A model generated the notes under the pieces. That model was not told the DNA's origin and ran no database searches. It saw only the letters and a program-made list of their open reading frames with translations. A stretch of DNA of 64,000 nt, taken from assembly GCF_014204895.1 (NCBI RefSeq), contig NZ_JACHMF010000001.1, forward strand, positions 7,564,001-7,628,000, given 5' to 3'. The position numbers and the translations under genes are program-made. The DNA is from Paractinoplanes abujensis (GTDB lineage: Bacteria; Actinomycetota; Actinomycetes; Mycobacteriales; Micromonosporaceae). Positions within the stretch are counted from its first letter, which is position 1. Each line of letters opens with the position of its first letter. Shown here piece by piece: positions 1 through 8,706 of this stretch.

Positions 1-96
1 GCGCCGCTTCTGGCGGCCGGGATGCTCACCTGGTACGCGTTGCATCGAGCCGGGAGAGCGCCGGCAGACGCGTCCGCTCATGATCGAATGACCTGA
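1..96 (+). CDS. C-terminal end of a truncated membrane protein gene
   Basis: Frame 1 is open from the first base to a TGA at 94-96 and encodes 31 residues. The segment PLLAAGMLTWYALHRAG looks like the end of a transmembrane helix followed by a short polar tail. The stop codon overlaps the ATG of the next gene (TGATG), which suggests translational coupling and one operon. Nothing more can be said about function because the gene begins outside the window. Confidence 0.5.
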   Translation, partial: APLLAAGMLTWYALHRAGRAPADASAHDRMT

Positions 97-527
97 TGGA
101 GCTGACTAAGCAGTTCAGCGGCGAGCAGTACGTCGCCGCGCTGGAATCGTGGTCATGGCTGGACCTGCACGGCAAGAGTCCTCGGTTCACTTCGCTGTTC
201 GGCGATGTGTTCCTGGAGGACGAGAACGGCGCCTGGTGGTTCCTCAGCACGCTCACCGGTGAGCTGCATCCGGGCTGGCCGGACGGCGCCGCGCTGGCCG
301 CCGAACTGGACACCGAGGCCGGCCAGGATGAATACCTGCTGGGCGCCTTGGCCATGGCCGCGTTTCACCGGCGTGGGCTCACGCTGGGCGATGACGACGT
401 TTACGCCTACGTGCCACCGCCCGTCGTGACGGGCAAGTTCGACGTGGACCTGATCCAGGTGTTCAAGTTCTCGGTCGCGGTGAACATGGCCGGTCAGCTG
501 CACCAGCAACTTCGGGAAGGCACCTGA
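96..527 (+). CDS. DUF1851-like (Tdi1-type immunity domain) protein
   Basis: A 143-residue soluble protein with no signal peptide or membrane segment. The middle section, with FGDVFLEDENGAWWFLSTLTG near residues 36-56, resembles the DUF1851 domain, known from the type VI immunity protein Tdi1 and found widely in SMI1/GAD-like small proteins. The ATG overlaps the preceding stop codon, so it is probably translated with the upstream membrane protein. No toxin gene is visible on this side of the window edge, so an immunity role is only a possibility. The family call is from recall of the motif and is moderate; that this is a real gene is well supported by its composition and overlap. Confidence 0.6.
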   Translation: MELTKQFSGEQYVAALESWSWLDLHGKSPRFTSLFGDVFLEDENGAWWFLSTLTGELHPGWPDGAALAAELDTEAGQDEYLLGALAMAAFHRRGLTLGDDDVYAYVPPPVVTGKFDVDLIQVFKFSVAVNMAGQLHQQLREGT

Positions 528-565
528 CAGATCGACCGGAACTGATCGGCGGGAGGGCTGAGCAC

Positions 566-1678
566 ATGCGACTGTTCGACGTGGCCGTAGTGGGAGCAGG
601 GCCGGCCGGAGCAGCGGCGGCTCTGGCCGCCCGTCGTGAAGGGGCCGGCGTTCTGCTGCTCGACAAGGCGGCCTTCCCCCGCGACAAGACCTGTGGCGAC
701 GGCATCGCGGCCGAGGCCGTGACCGTCCTCGAAGAACTCGGCGTGCACGGCGTGACCGACGGCTACCCGCCGGTCGATCGTCTGCGCCTCGTCGCCCCCG
801 GTGGCGCCGCGGTCGCCCGCCCCCTGCCGCGGGCCGCGCACACCGTGCCGCGCCGGGTTTTCGACGAGCGGCTCGTGCGGGCGGCCGTCGCCGCGGGGGC
901 CGAACTGCGGCAGCACACGGTGCGCGACATCCGCGACGACGGCGACGCGGTCACGGTCGACGACCGGTTCCGGGCGCGCATGCTGATCGGGGCCGACGGC
1001 GCCGGGTCGGTGGTGCGGCGGGCGCTCGGTCACCCCGCCAACCCGCCCGGCCACCTGGCCATGGCGATCCGCGGCTACACCCGTACGGCCAACACGACCG
1101 AGCAGGTGATCGTGACCACCGAGCGGCGCTGGCCGGCGTACGCGTGGGAGTTTCCGCTCGGTGACGGCACCGCGAACGTCGGCTACGGCGAGGTGTTGCG
1201 GGGCGAGCCGCTCTCCCGGACGTACCTGCTGGAACGTCTCGACCGTCTGCTGCCCGGCCTCGACCCGCCGACCGCGGTCCGGGGTCACCACCTCCCGCTG
1301 TCGACCCGGCGTCCGCCGCCGGCGCATGGGCGCGTGCTGCTGGCGGGCGATGCGCTGTCGCTGATCAACCCGTTCACCGGTGAGGGCATCTTCTATGCGG
1401 TGCTGTCCGGTTCCCTGGCCGGGCGGGCAGCCGCGCGGAATACCGATTACCGGCGCGCCCTGCGGATGCGACTCGGCCGGCATCTGCGGCACTCGGGGTT
1501 GGCGGCTCTGCTCACCCGTCAGTCGCGGGTGGTCGACGCCGCGGTCGACGCGGCCGCCCGGGATGCTGCCGTTTTCGACCGGATGGTGGACCTCGGCCTC
1601 GGTGACGGGGTTTTCGATCTTCGCACTATCGGGCGCATCGTCTCCCGGTTGGGTCACCGTCATGTGGCCACCCCTTGA
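566..1678 (+). CDS. Geranylgeranyl reductase family FAD-dependent oxidoreductase
   Basis: A 370-residue flavoprotein. An N-terminal Rossmann fingerprint (VVGAGPAGAAAAL, residues 8-20) binds the FAD ADP moiety. It is followed by the PRDKTCGDG motif typical of the geranylgeranyl reductase/menaquinone reductase family, a DGAGS motif near residue 142, and a second FAD motif (GDALSLINPFTGEG) near residues 260-273. Family members saturate double bonds of prenyl chains, for example in menaquinones or polyprenyl lipids. A GGGAGGG ribosome site lies 8 nt before the ATG. The next gene makes a Z-prenyl diphosphate 32 bp downstream, which supports a prenyl substrate. The exact substrate cannot be read from the sequence. 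Confidence 0.85.
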   Translation: MRLFDVAVVGAGPAGAAAALAARREGAGVLLLDKAAFPRDKTCGDGIAAEAVTVLEELGVHGVTDGYPPVDRLRLVAPGGAAVARPLPRAAHTVPRRVFDERLVRAAVAAGAELRQHTVRDIRDDGDAVTVDDRFRARMLIGADGAGSVVRRALGHPANPPGHLAMAIRGYTRTANTTEQVIVTTERRWPAYAWEFPLGDGTANVGYGEVLRGEPLSRTYLLERLDRLLPGLDPPTAVRGHHLPLSTRRPPPAHGRVLLAGDALSLINPFTGEGIFYAVLSGSLAGRAAARNTDYRRALRMRLGRHLRHSGLAALLTRQSRVVDAAVDAAARDAAVFDRMVDLGLGDGVFDLRTIGRIVSRLGHRHVATP

Positions 1679-1702
1679 GTCGCTACCGGTGAGGGCTAGG
1701 GT
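1675..1702 (+). promoter_or_regulatory. Promoter of the Z-prenyl synthase gene
   Basis: TTGAGT (1675-1680), a 16 bp spacer and TAGGGT (1697-1702) resemble a housekeeping sigma promoter. The -35 overlaps the stop codon of the preceding gene. Initiation about 7 nt after the -10 would leave a leader of only one or two bases before ATG 1711. The gene may therefore have its own near-leaderless start besides read-through. Confidence 0.45.
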
Positions 1703-1710
1703 TTGAGGCG

Positions 1711-2493
1711 ATGAGTCTGCGGTCCTTGATTGTTACTCCGTTCTACCGCGTGTACGAACGGCGGCTGGCCGGCAAGCTGGCCGGTAAACCCGTGCCCCAG
1801 CACGTCGGCGTCATGTGTGACGGCAATCGCCGCTGGGCCCGCGAGATGGGTTTCGTCGACCCCAACGACGGTCACCGGGTCGGCGCGGCCCGGGTCAAGG
1901 AGTTGCTCACCTGGTGCGACCAGGCCGGCATCAAGCACGTGACTCTCTACCTGCTGGCCACCGACAATCTGCGTCGCCCGGCTGTCGAGCTCGACCCGCT
2001 GCTGAAGATCATCGAGGATCTCGCGACCGAGCTCGCCGAGGACGGCAACCCGTGGCGGCTACGGATGGTGGGCGCGCTCGACCTGCTGCCCGCTCCGACG
2101 GCGGTGGCGCTCAAGGCGGCCCAGGAGAGGACCCGCAACCGTACGGTCGGGGTCGAGGTCAACATGGCGGTGGGCTACGGCGGCCGGCGGGAGATCGCCG
2201 ACGCGGTCCGCTCGCTGCTGCACGAGCAGGCCGCGGCCGGGCGCACGATCGAGGAGATGGCCGAGATCCTCGACGTCGAGCACATCGCCGAGCACCTTTA
2301 CACCCGTGGGCAGCCCGATCCTGACCTGGTCATCCGCACCAGCGGCGAGCAGCGGCTCTCCGGCTTCCTGCTTTGGCAGTCGGCGCACTCGGAGTTCTAC
2401 TTCCACGACGCCAACTGGCCCGATTTCCGGCGCATCGATTTCCTGCGGGCGCTGCGGTCGTACGGGAACCGGCAGCGCCGTTACGGAGCCTGA
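1711..2493 (+). CDS. Short-chain Z-isoprenyl diphosphate synthase (Rv1086-like)
   Basis: A 260-residue cis-prenyltransferase. It has the catalytic motif CDGNRRWAR near residues 34-42; long-chain UppS enzymes have MDGNGRWA at this place, and the CDGNRR form is what I recall from mycobacterial Rv1086, which makes (2Z,6E)-farnesyl diphosphate. The conserved C-terminal motif DLVIRTSGEQRLSGFLLWQ (residues 207-225) and YGGRREI are intact, so the enzyme should be active. Its product would feed decaprenyl phosphate synthesis for the cell envelope, or serve as substrate for the reductase-family enzyme encoded just upstream. The gene meets otsB stop to stop with no gap. Confidence 0.88.
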   Translation: MSLRSLIVTPFYRVYERRLAGKLAGKPVPQHVGVMCDGNRRWAREMGFVDPNDGHRVGAARVKELLTWCDQAGIKHVTLYLLATDNLRRPAVELDPLLKIIEDLATELAEDGNPWRLRMVGALDLLPAPTAVALKAAQERTRNRTVGVEVNMAVGYGGRREIADAVRSLLHEQAAAGRTIEEMAEILDVEHIAEHLYTRGQPDPDLVIRTSGEQRLSGFLLWQSAHSEFYFHDANWPDFRRIDFLRALRSYGNRQRRYGA

Positions 2494-3300
2494 TCAGAAC
2501 TTCGTGAGGCCCTCGGTGAGGAAGGCCGCCACGGCGTCGGGCGACTCCAGCGTGAGATCGGCCGCGCTGGACACCTCGGCCCCCGTCTCGGGGTTGGCCA
2601 CGGCCACCGCGACCCCGAAGAACGACGGGTCGACGGCCTCGCGGGCGCGCAGCGCGTCGAACGCCTTGATGTCGGACATGTCATCCCCGAAATACCACGC
2701 GCACCCGGCGTTGCGGACGCCCTCGGTGATGACCATGCCCTTGTCCTGATCGACCGGGGGCTTGAGCTCGACGACCATGCGGCCGCCCTGCACGCGCAAC
2801 CCGAGTTTCTCGGCCTGCTCGTGGCCCCAGCGCTCGACCGTCGCGGCCAGGGCGGGCGCCGTGCGGTAGTGCAGGGCCACCGAGAGGCGCTTGTATTCCA
2901 CCAGCGTCGGGGCGGGCAGCTCGGCCTTGGCCCGCTCGGCCAGGTCGGCCATCGCGGGCACCCAGGGCAGCGCGGCGGGCTCGGTGACGACCTCGCCGTC
3001 GTGCCACACCTCGAGGCCGTAGAGCCCGTAGAGGTCCACGTGCTCGAGCGACGAGAAACGCGAGCGCAGGAAGCTGACCGGGCGGGCGGAGACGATGGCC
3101 ACCCGCTGGACGACCCCGGCCAGGCGCTCGAGGACGCCGAGGACGGCGGGTGCGGGCTGCGAGGCGTCCGGGTCGTCGGTGACCGGGGAGAGAACGCCGT
3201 CGAAGTCGAAGAAGAAGGTGGTCGAAGCGGCCTTGCCGGCGGTGAACGCCCAGGCCTCGTCGATGCTCAGCGGATGGGTCGGACGCGGAGTCTGTGCCAC
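2494..3300 (-). CDS. otsB: Trehalose-6-phosphate phosphatase
   Basis: A 268-residue HAD-superfamily phosphatase that removes phosphate from trehalose 6-phosphate. Motif I DFDGVLSP (residues 32-39) carries the nucleophile D32 and acid/base D34. Motif II is VSARP, and motif IV FGDDMSD provides Mg-binding aspartates. Length and motif order fit OtsB/TreB. It is cytoplasmic, and trehalose serves as osmoprotectant and glycolipid precursor in actinobacteria. The GTG start is preceded by TAATCT 6 nt upstream (3312-3307) with no ribosome site, so a leaderless mRNA is likely. It is transcribed divergently from phoH; no otsA is in the window. Confidence 0.92.
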   Translation of the reverse strand: MAQTPRPTHPLSIDEAWAFTAGKAASTTFFFDFDGVLSPVTDDPDASQPAPAVLGVLERLAGVVQRVAIVSARPVSFLRSRFSSLEHVDLYGLYGLEVWHDGEVVTEPAALPWVPAMADLAERAKAELPAPTLVEYKRLSVALHYRTAPALAATVERWGHEQAEKLGLRVQGGRMVVELKPPVDQDKGMVITEGVRNAGCAWYFGDDMSDIKAFDALRAREAVDPSFFGVAVAVANPETGAEVSSAADLTLESPDAVAAFLTEGLTKF

Positions 3301-3416
3301 GTCGTCAGATTACCTGCCGGACGTCCCGATGCACGTCAGAGAAATTAGCCAAGAGTTGAGCGTCACCCGTTTTTACGTACTACCGCGTAGCGGAGTTGAC
3401 CGCTAGCGTTTGAGTC
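3301..3416. promoter_or_regulatory. Divergent otsB/phoH promoter region
   Basis: On the minus strand TAATCT (3312-3307) lies 6 nt from the otsB GTG. On the plus strand TAGCGT (3404-3409) lies 7 nt before an ATG at 3417. Both have the spacing of leaderless actinobacterial promoters. Clear -35 hexamers are not seen. The plus-strand signal marks a probable transcript start near 3416-3417 for the phoH unit, whichever start codon is used. Confidence 0.4.
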
Positions 3417-3569
3417 ATGGCACGGGGTCATCCCGAGCCAGCCGGCCGGCCCGGACCTGCGACAAGTGCGCCACGGGGCCCCGCAATCCGACCCCGTGCA
3501 TGGAAACGGGCGCCGGAGGTGGCGGACCGCGGGCGTACCGGGTTGCACGCCCGCCGCTGGAGCAGGCCT

Positions 3570-4982
3570 GTGACATCTCGCCGTTCTGACGCCGACGTCT
3601 CTTCCCGCGACGCGGCCGTCGAAGTCTCCACAAGTCGAGCCCGAACGGGACGGCAGTCCCGAGACAGGCACGCTGACGCGGAACCGGCCCCTGAGGGCCG
3701 TGTTTTCGTTCTGGACACTTCGGTCCTGCTGTCCGACCCGGCGGCGTTCCGCCGGTTCACCGACCACGAGGTGATCATTCCCTTGGTGGTCATCTCCGAG
3801 TTGGAGGGCAAGCGTCACCACCCCGAGCTGGGTTGGTTCGCGCGGCAGTCGCTGCGCTTCCTCGACGAGTTGCGGGTCAAGTACGGCCGGCTCGATCAGC
3901 CGGTGCTCTGCAACGACGAGGGCGGCACTCTGCGGGTCGAGCTCAACCACGCCGACCAGAGTGTGCTGCCGCAGGGCTTCCGCAACGACTCGAACGACAC
4001 CCGCATCCTGTCGGTGGCCCTCGGGCTCGCCGCCGAGGGTCGCGAGGTGACGCTGGTCAGCAAGGACATGCCGCTGCGGGTCAAGGCGGCGTCGGTGGGC
4101 CTGACGGCCGACGAGTATCGCCACGGCCAGGCCAGCGATCCCACCTGGACCGGCATGGCCGACCTCAAGCTGGGCGAGGACCAGGTCAGTTCCCTGTACG
4201 GCGGGGACGAGCTGGAGCTGGAGGAGGTCGAGCACCTGCCGTGTCACACGGGGCTGGTGGTGCATTCGTCGCGCGGGTCGGCGCTGGCCCGGGTCACGCC
4301 GGACAAAACCGTGCGGCTCGTGCGGGGTGACCGGGAGGCGTTCGGTCTGCGGGGCCGGTCGGCGGAGCAGCGGGTCGCCCTCGACATCCTGCTCGACGAG
4401 TCGGTCGGCATCGTCTCGCTGGGCGGCCGGGCCGGCACCGGCAAGTCGGCGCTCGCGCTGAGCGCCGGCCTCGAGGCCACCATGGAGCGCAACCGCCACA
4501 AGAAGGTGATCGTCTTCCGTCCCCTGTACGCGGTGGGCGGTCAGGAACTCGGCTATCTGCCCGGTTCGGAGAACGAGAAGATGTCGCCCTGGGCGCAGGC
4601 GGTGTTCGACACCCTGGGCGCGGTGGCCCACGCCAACGTGGTCGAGGAGGTCATGGCCCGCGGCATGCTCGAGGTGCTGCCGCTGACCCACATCCGTGGC
4701 CGCAGCCTGCACGACGCGTTCGTGATCGTGGACGAGGCCCAGTCGCTGGAACGCAACGTGCTGCTGACCGTGCTGTCCCGGATCGGCCAGGGCTCGCGGG
4801 TGGTGCTGACCCACGACGTGGCCCAGCGCGACAACCTGCGGGTGGGCCGGCACGACGGCGTCACGGCGGTGATCGAGGCGCTCAAGGGTCACCCGATCTT
4901 TGCGCACGTCACGCTGACCCGGTCCGAGCGGTCGCCCATTGCCGAAGTGGTGACCGACTTGCTCGAGGAAATTCCACTCTGA
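3570..4982 (+). CDS. PhoH family ATPase with N-terminal PIN domain
   Basis: Reading from GTG 3570 gives 470 residues. A disordered N-terminus of about 44 residues is followed by a PIN ribonuclease domain ([13 protein letters not shown] with the catalytic Asp), then a PhoH ATPase domain with Walker [12 protein letters not shown] and Walker B VIVDEAQ. This is the PhoH2 architecture, an RNA helicase-nuclease. The GTG has GGAG 8 nt upstream. An in-frame ATG at 3417 would add 51 residues and has a leaderless-type -10 in front of it. However, the 3417-3569 stretch has G+C about as high in codon positions 1 and 2 as in position 3, unlike coding DNA here, so I prefer GTG 3570. A strong hairpin follows the stop. 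Confidence 0.85.
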   Translation: MTSRRSDADVSSRDAAVEVSTSRARTGRQSRDRHADAEPAPEGRVFVLDTSVLLSDPAAFRRFTDHEVIIPLVVISELEGKRHHPELGWFARQSLRFLDELRVKYGRLDQPVLCNDEGGTLRVELNHADQSVLPQGFRNDSNDTRILSVALGLAAEGREVTLVSKDMPLRVKAASVGLTADEYRHGQASDPTWTGMADLKLGEDQVSSLYGGDELELEEVEHLPCHTGLVVHSSRGSALARVTPDKTVRLVRGDREAFGLRGRSAEQRVALDILLDESVGIVSLGGRAGTGKSALALSAGLEATMERNRHKKVIVFRPLYAVGGQELGYLPGSENEKMSPWAQAVFDTLGAVAHANVVEEVMARGMLEVLPLTHIRGRSLHDAFVIVDEAQSLERNVLLTVLSRIGQGSRVVLTHDVAQRDNLRVGRHDGVTAVIEALKGHPIFAHVTLTRSERSPIAEVVTDLLEEIPL

Positions 4983-4987
4983 GTAGT

Positions 4988-5022
4988 GAGGGGAATCCGT
5001 GCCGTTAGTGCGGATTCCCCTC
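4988..5022 (+). terminator. Hairpin after phoH
   Basis: A perfect 12 bp stem (GAGGGGAATCCG at 4988-4999 pairing with 5011-5022) with an 11 nt loop starts 5 nt after the phoH stop. There is no U-tract, as is common for terminators in high-GC actinobacteria. The rest of the gap up to 5277 holds only the leader of the next gene; no riboswitch or RNA gene was recognised there. Confidence 0.65.
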
Positions 5023-5277
5023 CGGAAGGATACGGTTCCGGCGGCTTTTCACCCGGTTTGAGCGGGAAATCGGTGTGAGCAAGTTCACAAGACCGCCTGG
5101 TCATTTCACATCCACTTCACCGTGAGCCATGGTGTCTGACGAGCGCCAAACGTGGTCACGGTGGTCGGAGATCGACTTCACCCCACAGTCCCGGCCCGGT
5201 TGGGTCGCGGTGCTCGCGGCACGGTCCGCCTGATCGGCGGGGCTGCCGCGTCATTGCCCCCGACGAAGGGATTCTTC

Positions 5278-6006
5278 GTGAATCGGCTCTGGAGCCGGGT
5301 CGGAGTACGAGTCACCGCGGTCAGCCTGCTGGTAGTGGGTGCGGCCGGCGGTATCTACCTCGGACAGGACCGGGAAGTCCAGCGCAGCGCCGAGGCGAGT
5401 GTCGTCGCGCAGATCGCCGTCGACGATTCGCAGCTGCTGCAGCAACGTCAGGCCGAGCACGCCGCCGCTCGTGCGTTCCAGCGCCAGACCGAGGCCAACG
5501 CCGCCGAGAAGGCCGCGTCCGCCGCGAAGGTCGCCGCCGGTAAGGCGCACACGGCCGAGCGCAAGGTGATCGCCCAGAAGAAGGCGGCCGCCGAGGCCGA
5601 GGCGAAGAAGAAGGCCGAGGAAGAGGCGGCCGAGAAGGAGTCCGGCTCGGATTCGGGCAGCACCCCGGAGTTCGACGGCGACATTCCCGCCTCCTGCAAC
5701 GAGTTCAGCGGCAACCGGGCCACCGGCTGCGCGTTGATGCTCGATGCCGGCTTCAAGATCTCCCAGTTCTCGTGCCTCGAGAAGCTGTGGAAGAAGGAAA
5801 GCGGCTGGAACCACAAGGCCACCAACAGGAGCTCCGGCGCGTACGGCATCCCCCAGGCTCTGCCGGGCAAGAAGATGGCCTCCGCCGGCAGCGACTGGAA
5901 GACCAACCCGGCCACCCAGATCGAGTGGGGCCTCGGCTACATCGAGGGCCGCTACGGCACCCCCTGCAGTGCCTGGGGCCACTCGCAGGACGTGGGCTGG
6001 TACTAA
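5278..6006 (+). CDS. Secreted lytic transglycosylase-like protein
   Basis: A 242-residue exported protein. The chosen start is GTG 5278, with AAGGG 7 nt upstream; an in-frame ATG at 5152 lacks a ribosome site. Residues 10-27 form a hydrophobic signal or anchor segment. An alanine/lysine/glutamate-rich coiled coil (about residues 45-125) follows, then a serine/glycine linker and a small C-terminal domain with KKESGWNHKATN, AYGIPQALPG and the GYIEGRYGTP motif. These are typical of actinobacterial SLT/lysozyme-like domains that cleave peptidoglycan; the Glu of KKESGWN would be catalytic. It acts outside the membrane in wall turnover. A strong terminator follows. Confidence 0.82.
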   Translation: MNRLWSRVGVRVTAVSLLVVGAAGGIYLGQDREVQRSAEASVVAQIAVDDSQLLQQRQAEHAAARAFQRQTEANAAEKAASAAKVAAGKAHTAERKVIAQKKAAAEAEAKKKAEEEAAEKESGSDSGSTPEFDGDIPASCNEFSGNRATGCALMLDAGFKISQFSCLEKLWKKESGWNHKATNRSSGAYGIPQALPGKKMASAGSDWKTNPATQIEWGLGYIEGRYGTPCSAWGHSQDVGWY

Positions 6007-6023
6007 GTAGACAGGCAATCGGG

Positions 6024-6051
6024 CAGGCCGCGCGGCGAACCGCGCGGCCTG
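6024..6051 (+). terminator. Intrinsic terminator after the transglycosylase gene
   Basis: CAGGCCGCGCGG (6024-6035) pairs perfectly with 6040-6051 around a CGAA tetraloop, and is followed by TTCCTTTGT. The stem of 12 bp, tight loop and T-rich tail make this the most convincing rho-independent terminator in the window. Confidence 0.85.
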
Positions 6052-6074
6052 TTCCTTTGTGATCAAATGCCGAT

Positions 6075-6857
6075 ATGGTCCGAAATGCCGTTTCGGTGAT
6101 TCTGGTCTTACTGGTGACCGCCGTGCTGACGACCGACGCCCGGCCCGTGGAGGCCGGCGTGACCGTCAGGCCCGTCGTCGGTGGCCTGGTGGCGCCGCAG
6201 GGCAAGTTCCCGTGGGCGGTGCGGCTTTCGATGGGCTGCGGCGGCACCCTGACCGAGCCCCGGGTGGTGCTCACGGCGGGGCACTGCGTCGACGGCACCG
6301 GCCAGAACGACGGCATCGAGGTCACCGCGGGGGTTTCCGACCTCAGGTCCCGGAGCGCGCAGACCGCCCGATCCGAACGGGTTATCCGGGCCGAGGGCTT
6401 CGTCGACGAGGTGCACGGTGACGACTGGGCGGTGATCCGGCTCGACCGTCCGCTCGGCCTGCCCACCCTGCCGCTGGCCCAGGACCCGATCGGGGTCGGA
6501 CGCTACGTCGTGATGGGCTGGGGTCAGACCCGCGAGGACTCCGTCCAGCAGGAACAGCGGCTGCACTACGCCACCGTGCCCACCGTGCCCGACGACAAGT
6601 GCGCGGCGGCGTACGAGAAGGCGGGGGTCAAGCTGGTGCGCGACGAGCAGCTGTGCGCCGGGTCGCCCGGGGTGGACACCTGCCAGGGCGACAGCGGCGG
6701 CCCGATGATCGGGCGCGGCCGGCACGGCGAATGGGTGCAGGTGGGCATCGTGAGCTGGGGCCTGGGCTGTGCTCGGGACGGTTATCCCGGCGTCTACACG
6801 CAGCTCTCGACGTTTCGTCCCGAAATCAAGAAGGCCATCCGGAAACTCAGAAATTGA
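6075..6857 (+). CDS. Secreted trypsin-like serine protease (S1 family)
   Basis: A 260-residue protein with a signal peptide (hydrophobic residues 6-19, likely cleavage after VEA near residue 27). The chymotrypsin-fold triad is complete: His70 in LTAGHC, Asp117 in DDWAVI and Ser207 in GDSGGP. Asp201, six residues before the serine, predicts trypsin-like cleavage after Arg or Lys. Paired cysteines (for example C55/C71, C194, C203) fit the family disulfides. It probably matures by cleavage before VVGG (residues 34-37). It overlaps the 3' end of the convergent rhomboid gene by 11 bp. The substrate is unknown. Confidence 0.9.
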   Translation: MVRNAVSVILVLLVTAVLTTDARPVEAGVTVRPVVGGLVAPQGKFPWAVRLSMGCGGTLTEPRVVLTAGHCVDGTGQNDGIEVTAGVSDLRSRSAQTARSERVIRAEGFVDEVHGDDWAVIRLDRPLGLPTLPLAQDPIGVGRYVVMGWGQTREDSVQQEQRLHYATVPTVPDDKCAAAYEKAGVKLVRDEQLCAGSPGVDTCQGDSGGPMIGRGRHGEWVQVGIVSWGLGCARDGYPGVYTQLSTFRPEIKKAIRKLRN

Positions 6858-7503
6858 GCGTGGTGTCGAGCTTCGCCGGCCGGACCCGCTTGCGGCGGAA
6901 CAGGATCGCCGCGATGACGCCGCCCAGCAGGCCGAGCAGGTGACCCTGCCACGACACGGGCTGATCCGTCGGCAGGATGTTGTAGAGCTGATACCAGTAC
7001 AGCAGGCCGATGAACGCGGCCACGCCGAAATTCCACCACGAGCGCTCGACCAGGCCCCGCATGACCAGCAGGCCGAGATAGCCGAAGATCACGCCGCTGG
7101 CCCCGACGACCACGCTGTTCGGGTCGCCCACGAACCAGACGCCCAGGCCGCTGACCAGCATGATCACGAACGTCGACCAGATGAACCGCTTGGTGCCGCC
7201 GGCCAGCGCGAACGTGCCGACCAGGATGAGCGGGACAGCATTGCCGTAGAGGTGGTCCCACCCGGCGTGCAGGAACGGGCTGAACAGCACGCCGTCGAGC
7301 CCGTCGACCCGGTGCGGGATGATGCCGCCGGCCACGTCGAGCTGGCCCGCGCCGATGCCGACGTCGATCGCCTCGATCAGGAAGAGCACCGGGATCACGG
7401 CGCACATCGTCACGAAGGCCCGGCCCAGCGACGCGTAGAAAGCGTCAGTGCCGAACTTGGCCTCTGCCTCGGCGCGCGCCTCGGATGCCCCGTAACTCAT
7501 CAT
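6847..7503 (-). CDS. Rhomboid family intramembrane serine protease
   Basis: From ATG 7503 the protein has 218 residues and about six transmembrane helices. The rhomboid dyad is present: Ser136 in VGASGVIFG and His188 in WQGHLLG. The HLYGNA motif (residues 84-89) supplies the oxyanion Asn. It cleaves substrates within the membrane. Reading further upstream would give 11 more residues, but that extension runs into a terminator hairpin at 7526-7548, and GGAA lies 7 nt before ATG 7503, so the shorter start is preferred. The substrate cannot be inferred from the neighbours. Confidence 0.88.
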   Translation of the reverse strand: MMSYGASEARAEAEAKFGTDAFYASLGRAFVTMCAVIPVLFLIEAIDVGIGAGQLDVAGGIIPHRVDGLDGVLFSPFLHAGWDHLYGNAVPLILVGTFALAGGTKRFIWSTFVIMLVSGLGVWFVGDPNSVVVGASGVIFGYLGLLVMRGLVERSWWNFGVAAFIGLLYWYQLYNILPTDQPVSWQGHLLGLLGGVIAAILFRRKRVRPAKLDTTLNF

Positions 7504-7525
7504 TCGATAGTTCCAGGCGATGGCG

Positions 7526-7548
7526 AGGCCCGCCAAACGGGCGGGCCT
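7526..7548 (-). terminator. Terminator hairpin after glpX
   Basis: AGGCCCGCC (7526-7534) pairs perfectly with GGCGGGCCT (7540-7548) across a 5 nt loop, 15 bp past the glpX stop. It also separates glpX from the rhomboid gene and helps fix the rhomboid start downstream of it. Confidence 0.65.
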
Positions 7549-7562
7549 GCCACAGCGAATTC

Positions 7563-8606
7563 TCAGATTACGGGCTCGCCATCACCCAGCGTCACCGTCG
7601 GGAGGTGGCCGTCGAAGTCGACCGCCGAATACAGGGCCAGCTTCTCCAGGCGGTGGTACGAGTCGATGACCCGGATGGTGCCGCTCTTGGACCGCATGAC
7701 GATCGACTGGGTGTGCGCGCCGCCCGAGCGGTAACGCACGCCCTTGAGCAGGTCGCCCGACGTCACGCCGGTGGCCACGAAGAAGCAGTTGTCCCCGGTG
7801 ACCAGGTCGTCGGTGGTCAGCACCCGGTCCAGGTCGTGCCCCGCGGCCAGCGCCTTCTCGCGCTCGGCGTCGTCGCGCGGCCACAGCTTGGCCTGAATCA
7901 TGCCGCCCAGGCACTTGAGCGCGCAGGCCGCCGTGATGCCCTCGGGCGTGCCGCCGATGCCCATCAGCACGTCCACGTCGGACTCGAGCCGGGCCGCCGA
8001 GATCGCGCCGGCGATGTCGCCGTCCGAGATGAACTTGATGTTCGCCCCGGCCTGACGCACCTCCTCGACCAGCGTCGCGTGCCGCGGGCGGTCGAGGATG
8101 CAGACGGTCACATCGGAGATGCTGGACCGTTTGGCCTGGGCGATCCGCTTGAGGTTCTCGGCGGTGCCGGCGTTGATGTCGATGACGTCGGCGCAGTCCG
8201 GCCCGACGGCGATCTTCTCCATGTAGAAGACGGCGCTGGGGTCGAACATCGCGCCCCGCTCGGCCACGGCCAGCACCGCCACCGCGCCCGGCATGCCCTT
8301 GCTCATCAGCGTCGTGCCGTCGATCGGGTCCACCGCCACGTCGACCTCGGGCCCGGTACCGTCGCCCACCTGCTCCCCGTTGAAGAGCATGGGCGCCTCG
8401 TCCTTCTCGCCCTCACCGATCACCACGACGCCGCGCATCTGAATCGAGTTGATCAGTTTGCGCATGGCGTCGACAGCCGCGCCGTCACCGCCGTTCTTGT
8501 CGCCGCGGCCGACCCAGCGGCCCGCCGCCATCGCGGCGGCCTCGGTGACGCGGACCAGGTCGAGGGCGATGTTGCGGTCGAGATCCTGCGGGAACCGTGC
8601 GGGCAT
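7563..8606 (-). CDS. glpX: Class II fructose-1,6-bisphosphatase GlpX
   Basis: A 347-residue cytoplasmic enzyme that hydrolyses fructose 1,6-bisphosphate to fructose 6-phosphate in gluconeogenesis. Family motifs are intact: [19 protein letters not shown] near residues 31-49, [12 protein letters not shown] for metal binding, and [16 protein letters not shown] near residues 93-108. In actinobacteria GlpX is usually the only FBPase. A GAGGAGG ribosome site stands before the ATG. The roughly 100 bp upstream is shared with the divergent DUF4245 gene. A hairpin ends the transcript. Confidence 0.95.
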   Translation of the reverse strand: MPARFPQDLDRNIALDLVRVTEAAAMAAGRWVGRGDKNGGDGAAVDAMRKLINSIQMRGVVVIGEGEKDEAPMLFNGEQVGDGTGPEVDVAVDPIDGTTLMSKGMPGAVAVLAVAERGAMFDPSAVFYMEKIAVGPDCADVIDINAGTAENLKRIAQAKRSSISDVTVCILDRPRHATLVEEVRQAGANIKFISDGDIAGAISAARLESDVDVLMGIGGTPEGITAACALKCLGGMIQAKLWPRDDAEREKALAAGHDLDRVLTTDDLVTGDNCFFVATGVTSGDLLKGVRYRSGGAHTQSIVMRSKSGTIRVIDSYHRLEKLALYSAVDFDGHLPTVTLGDGEPVI

Positions 8607-8706
8607 GGGCGCCTCCTCGCGACGATGCGGGGCCGGTGGATGACCCGATCCTCACACGTCCGGATGCGCAAAGTCCCGCGTCAGCGACATGGTTAACAAT
8701 GGGTGA

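Noticed and set aside
5023..5277. Possible c-di-AMP (ydaO) riboswitch before the transglycosylase-like gene
   Set aside because: Cell-wall hydrolase genes of actinobacteria often carry one, but I could not match the conserved core or its pairing in this leader.
6769..7734. Long open frames antisense to the rhomboid, glpX, xseA and similar genes
   Set aside because: They follow from high third-position G+C and show the low-complexity Arg/Gly/His/Asp composition of shadow frames.
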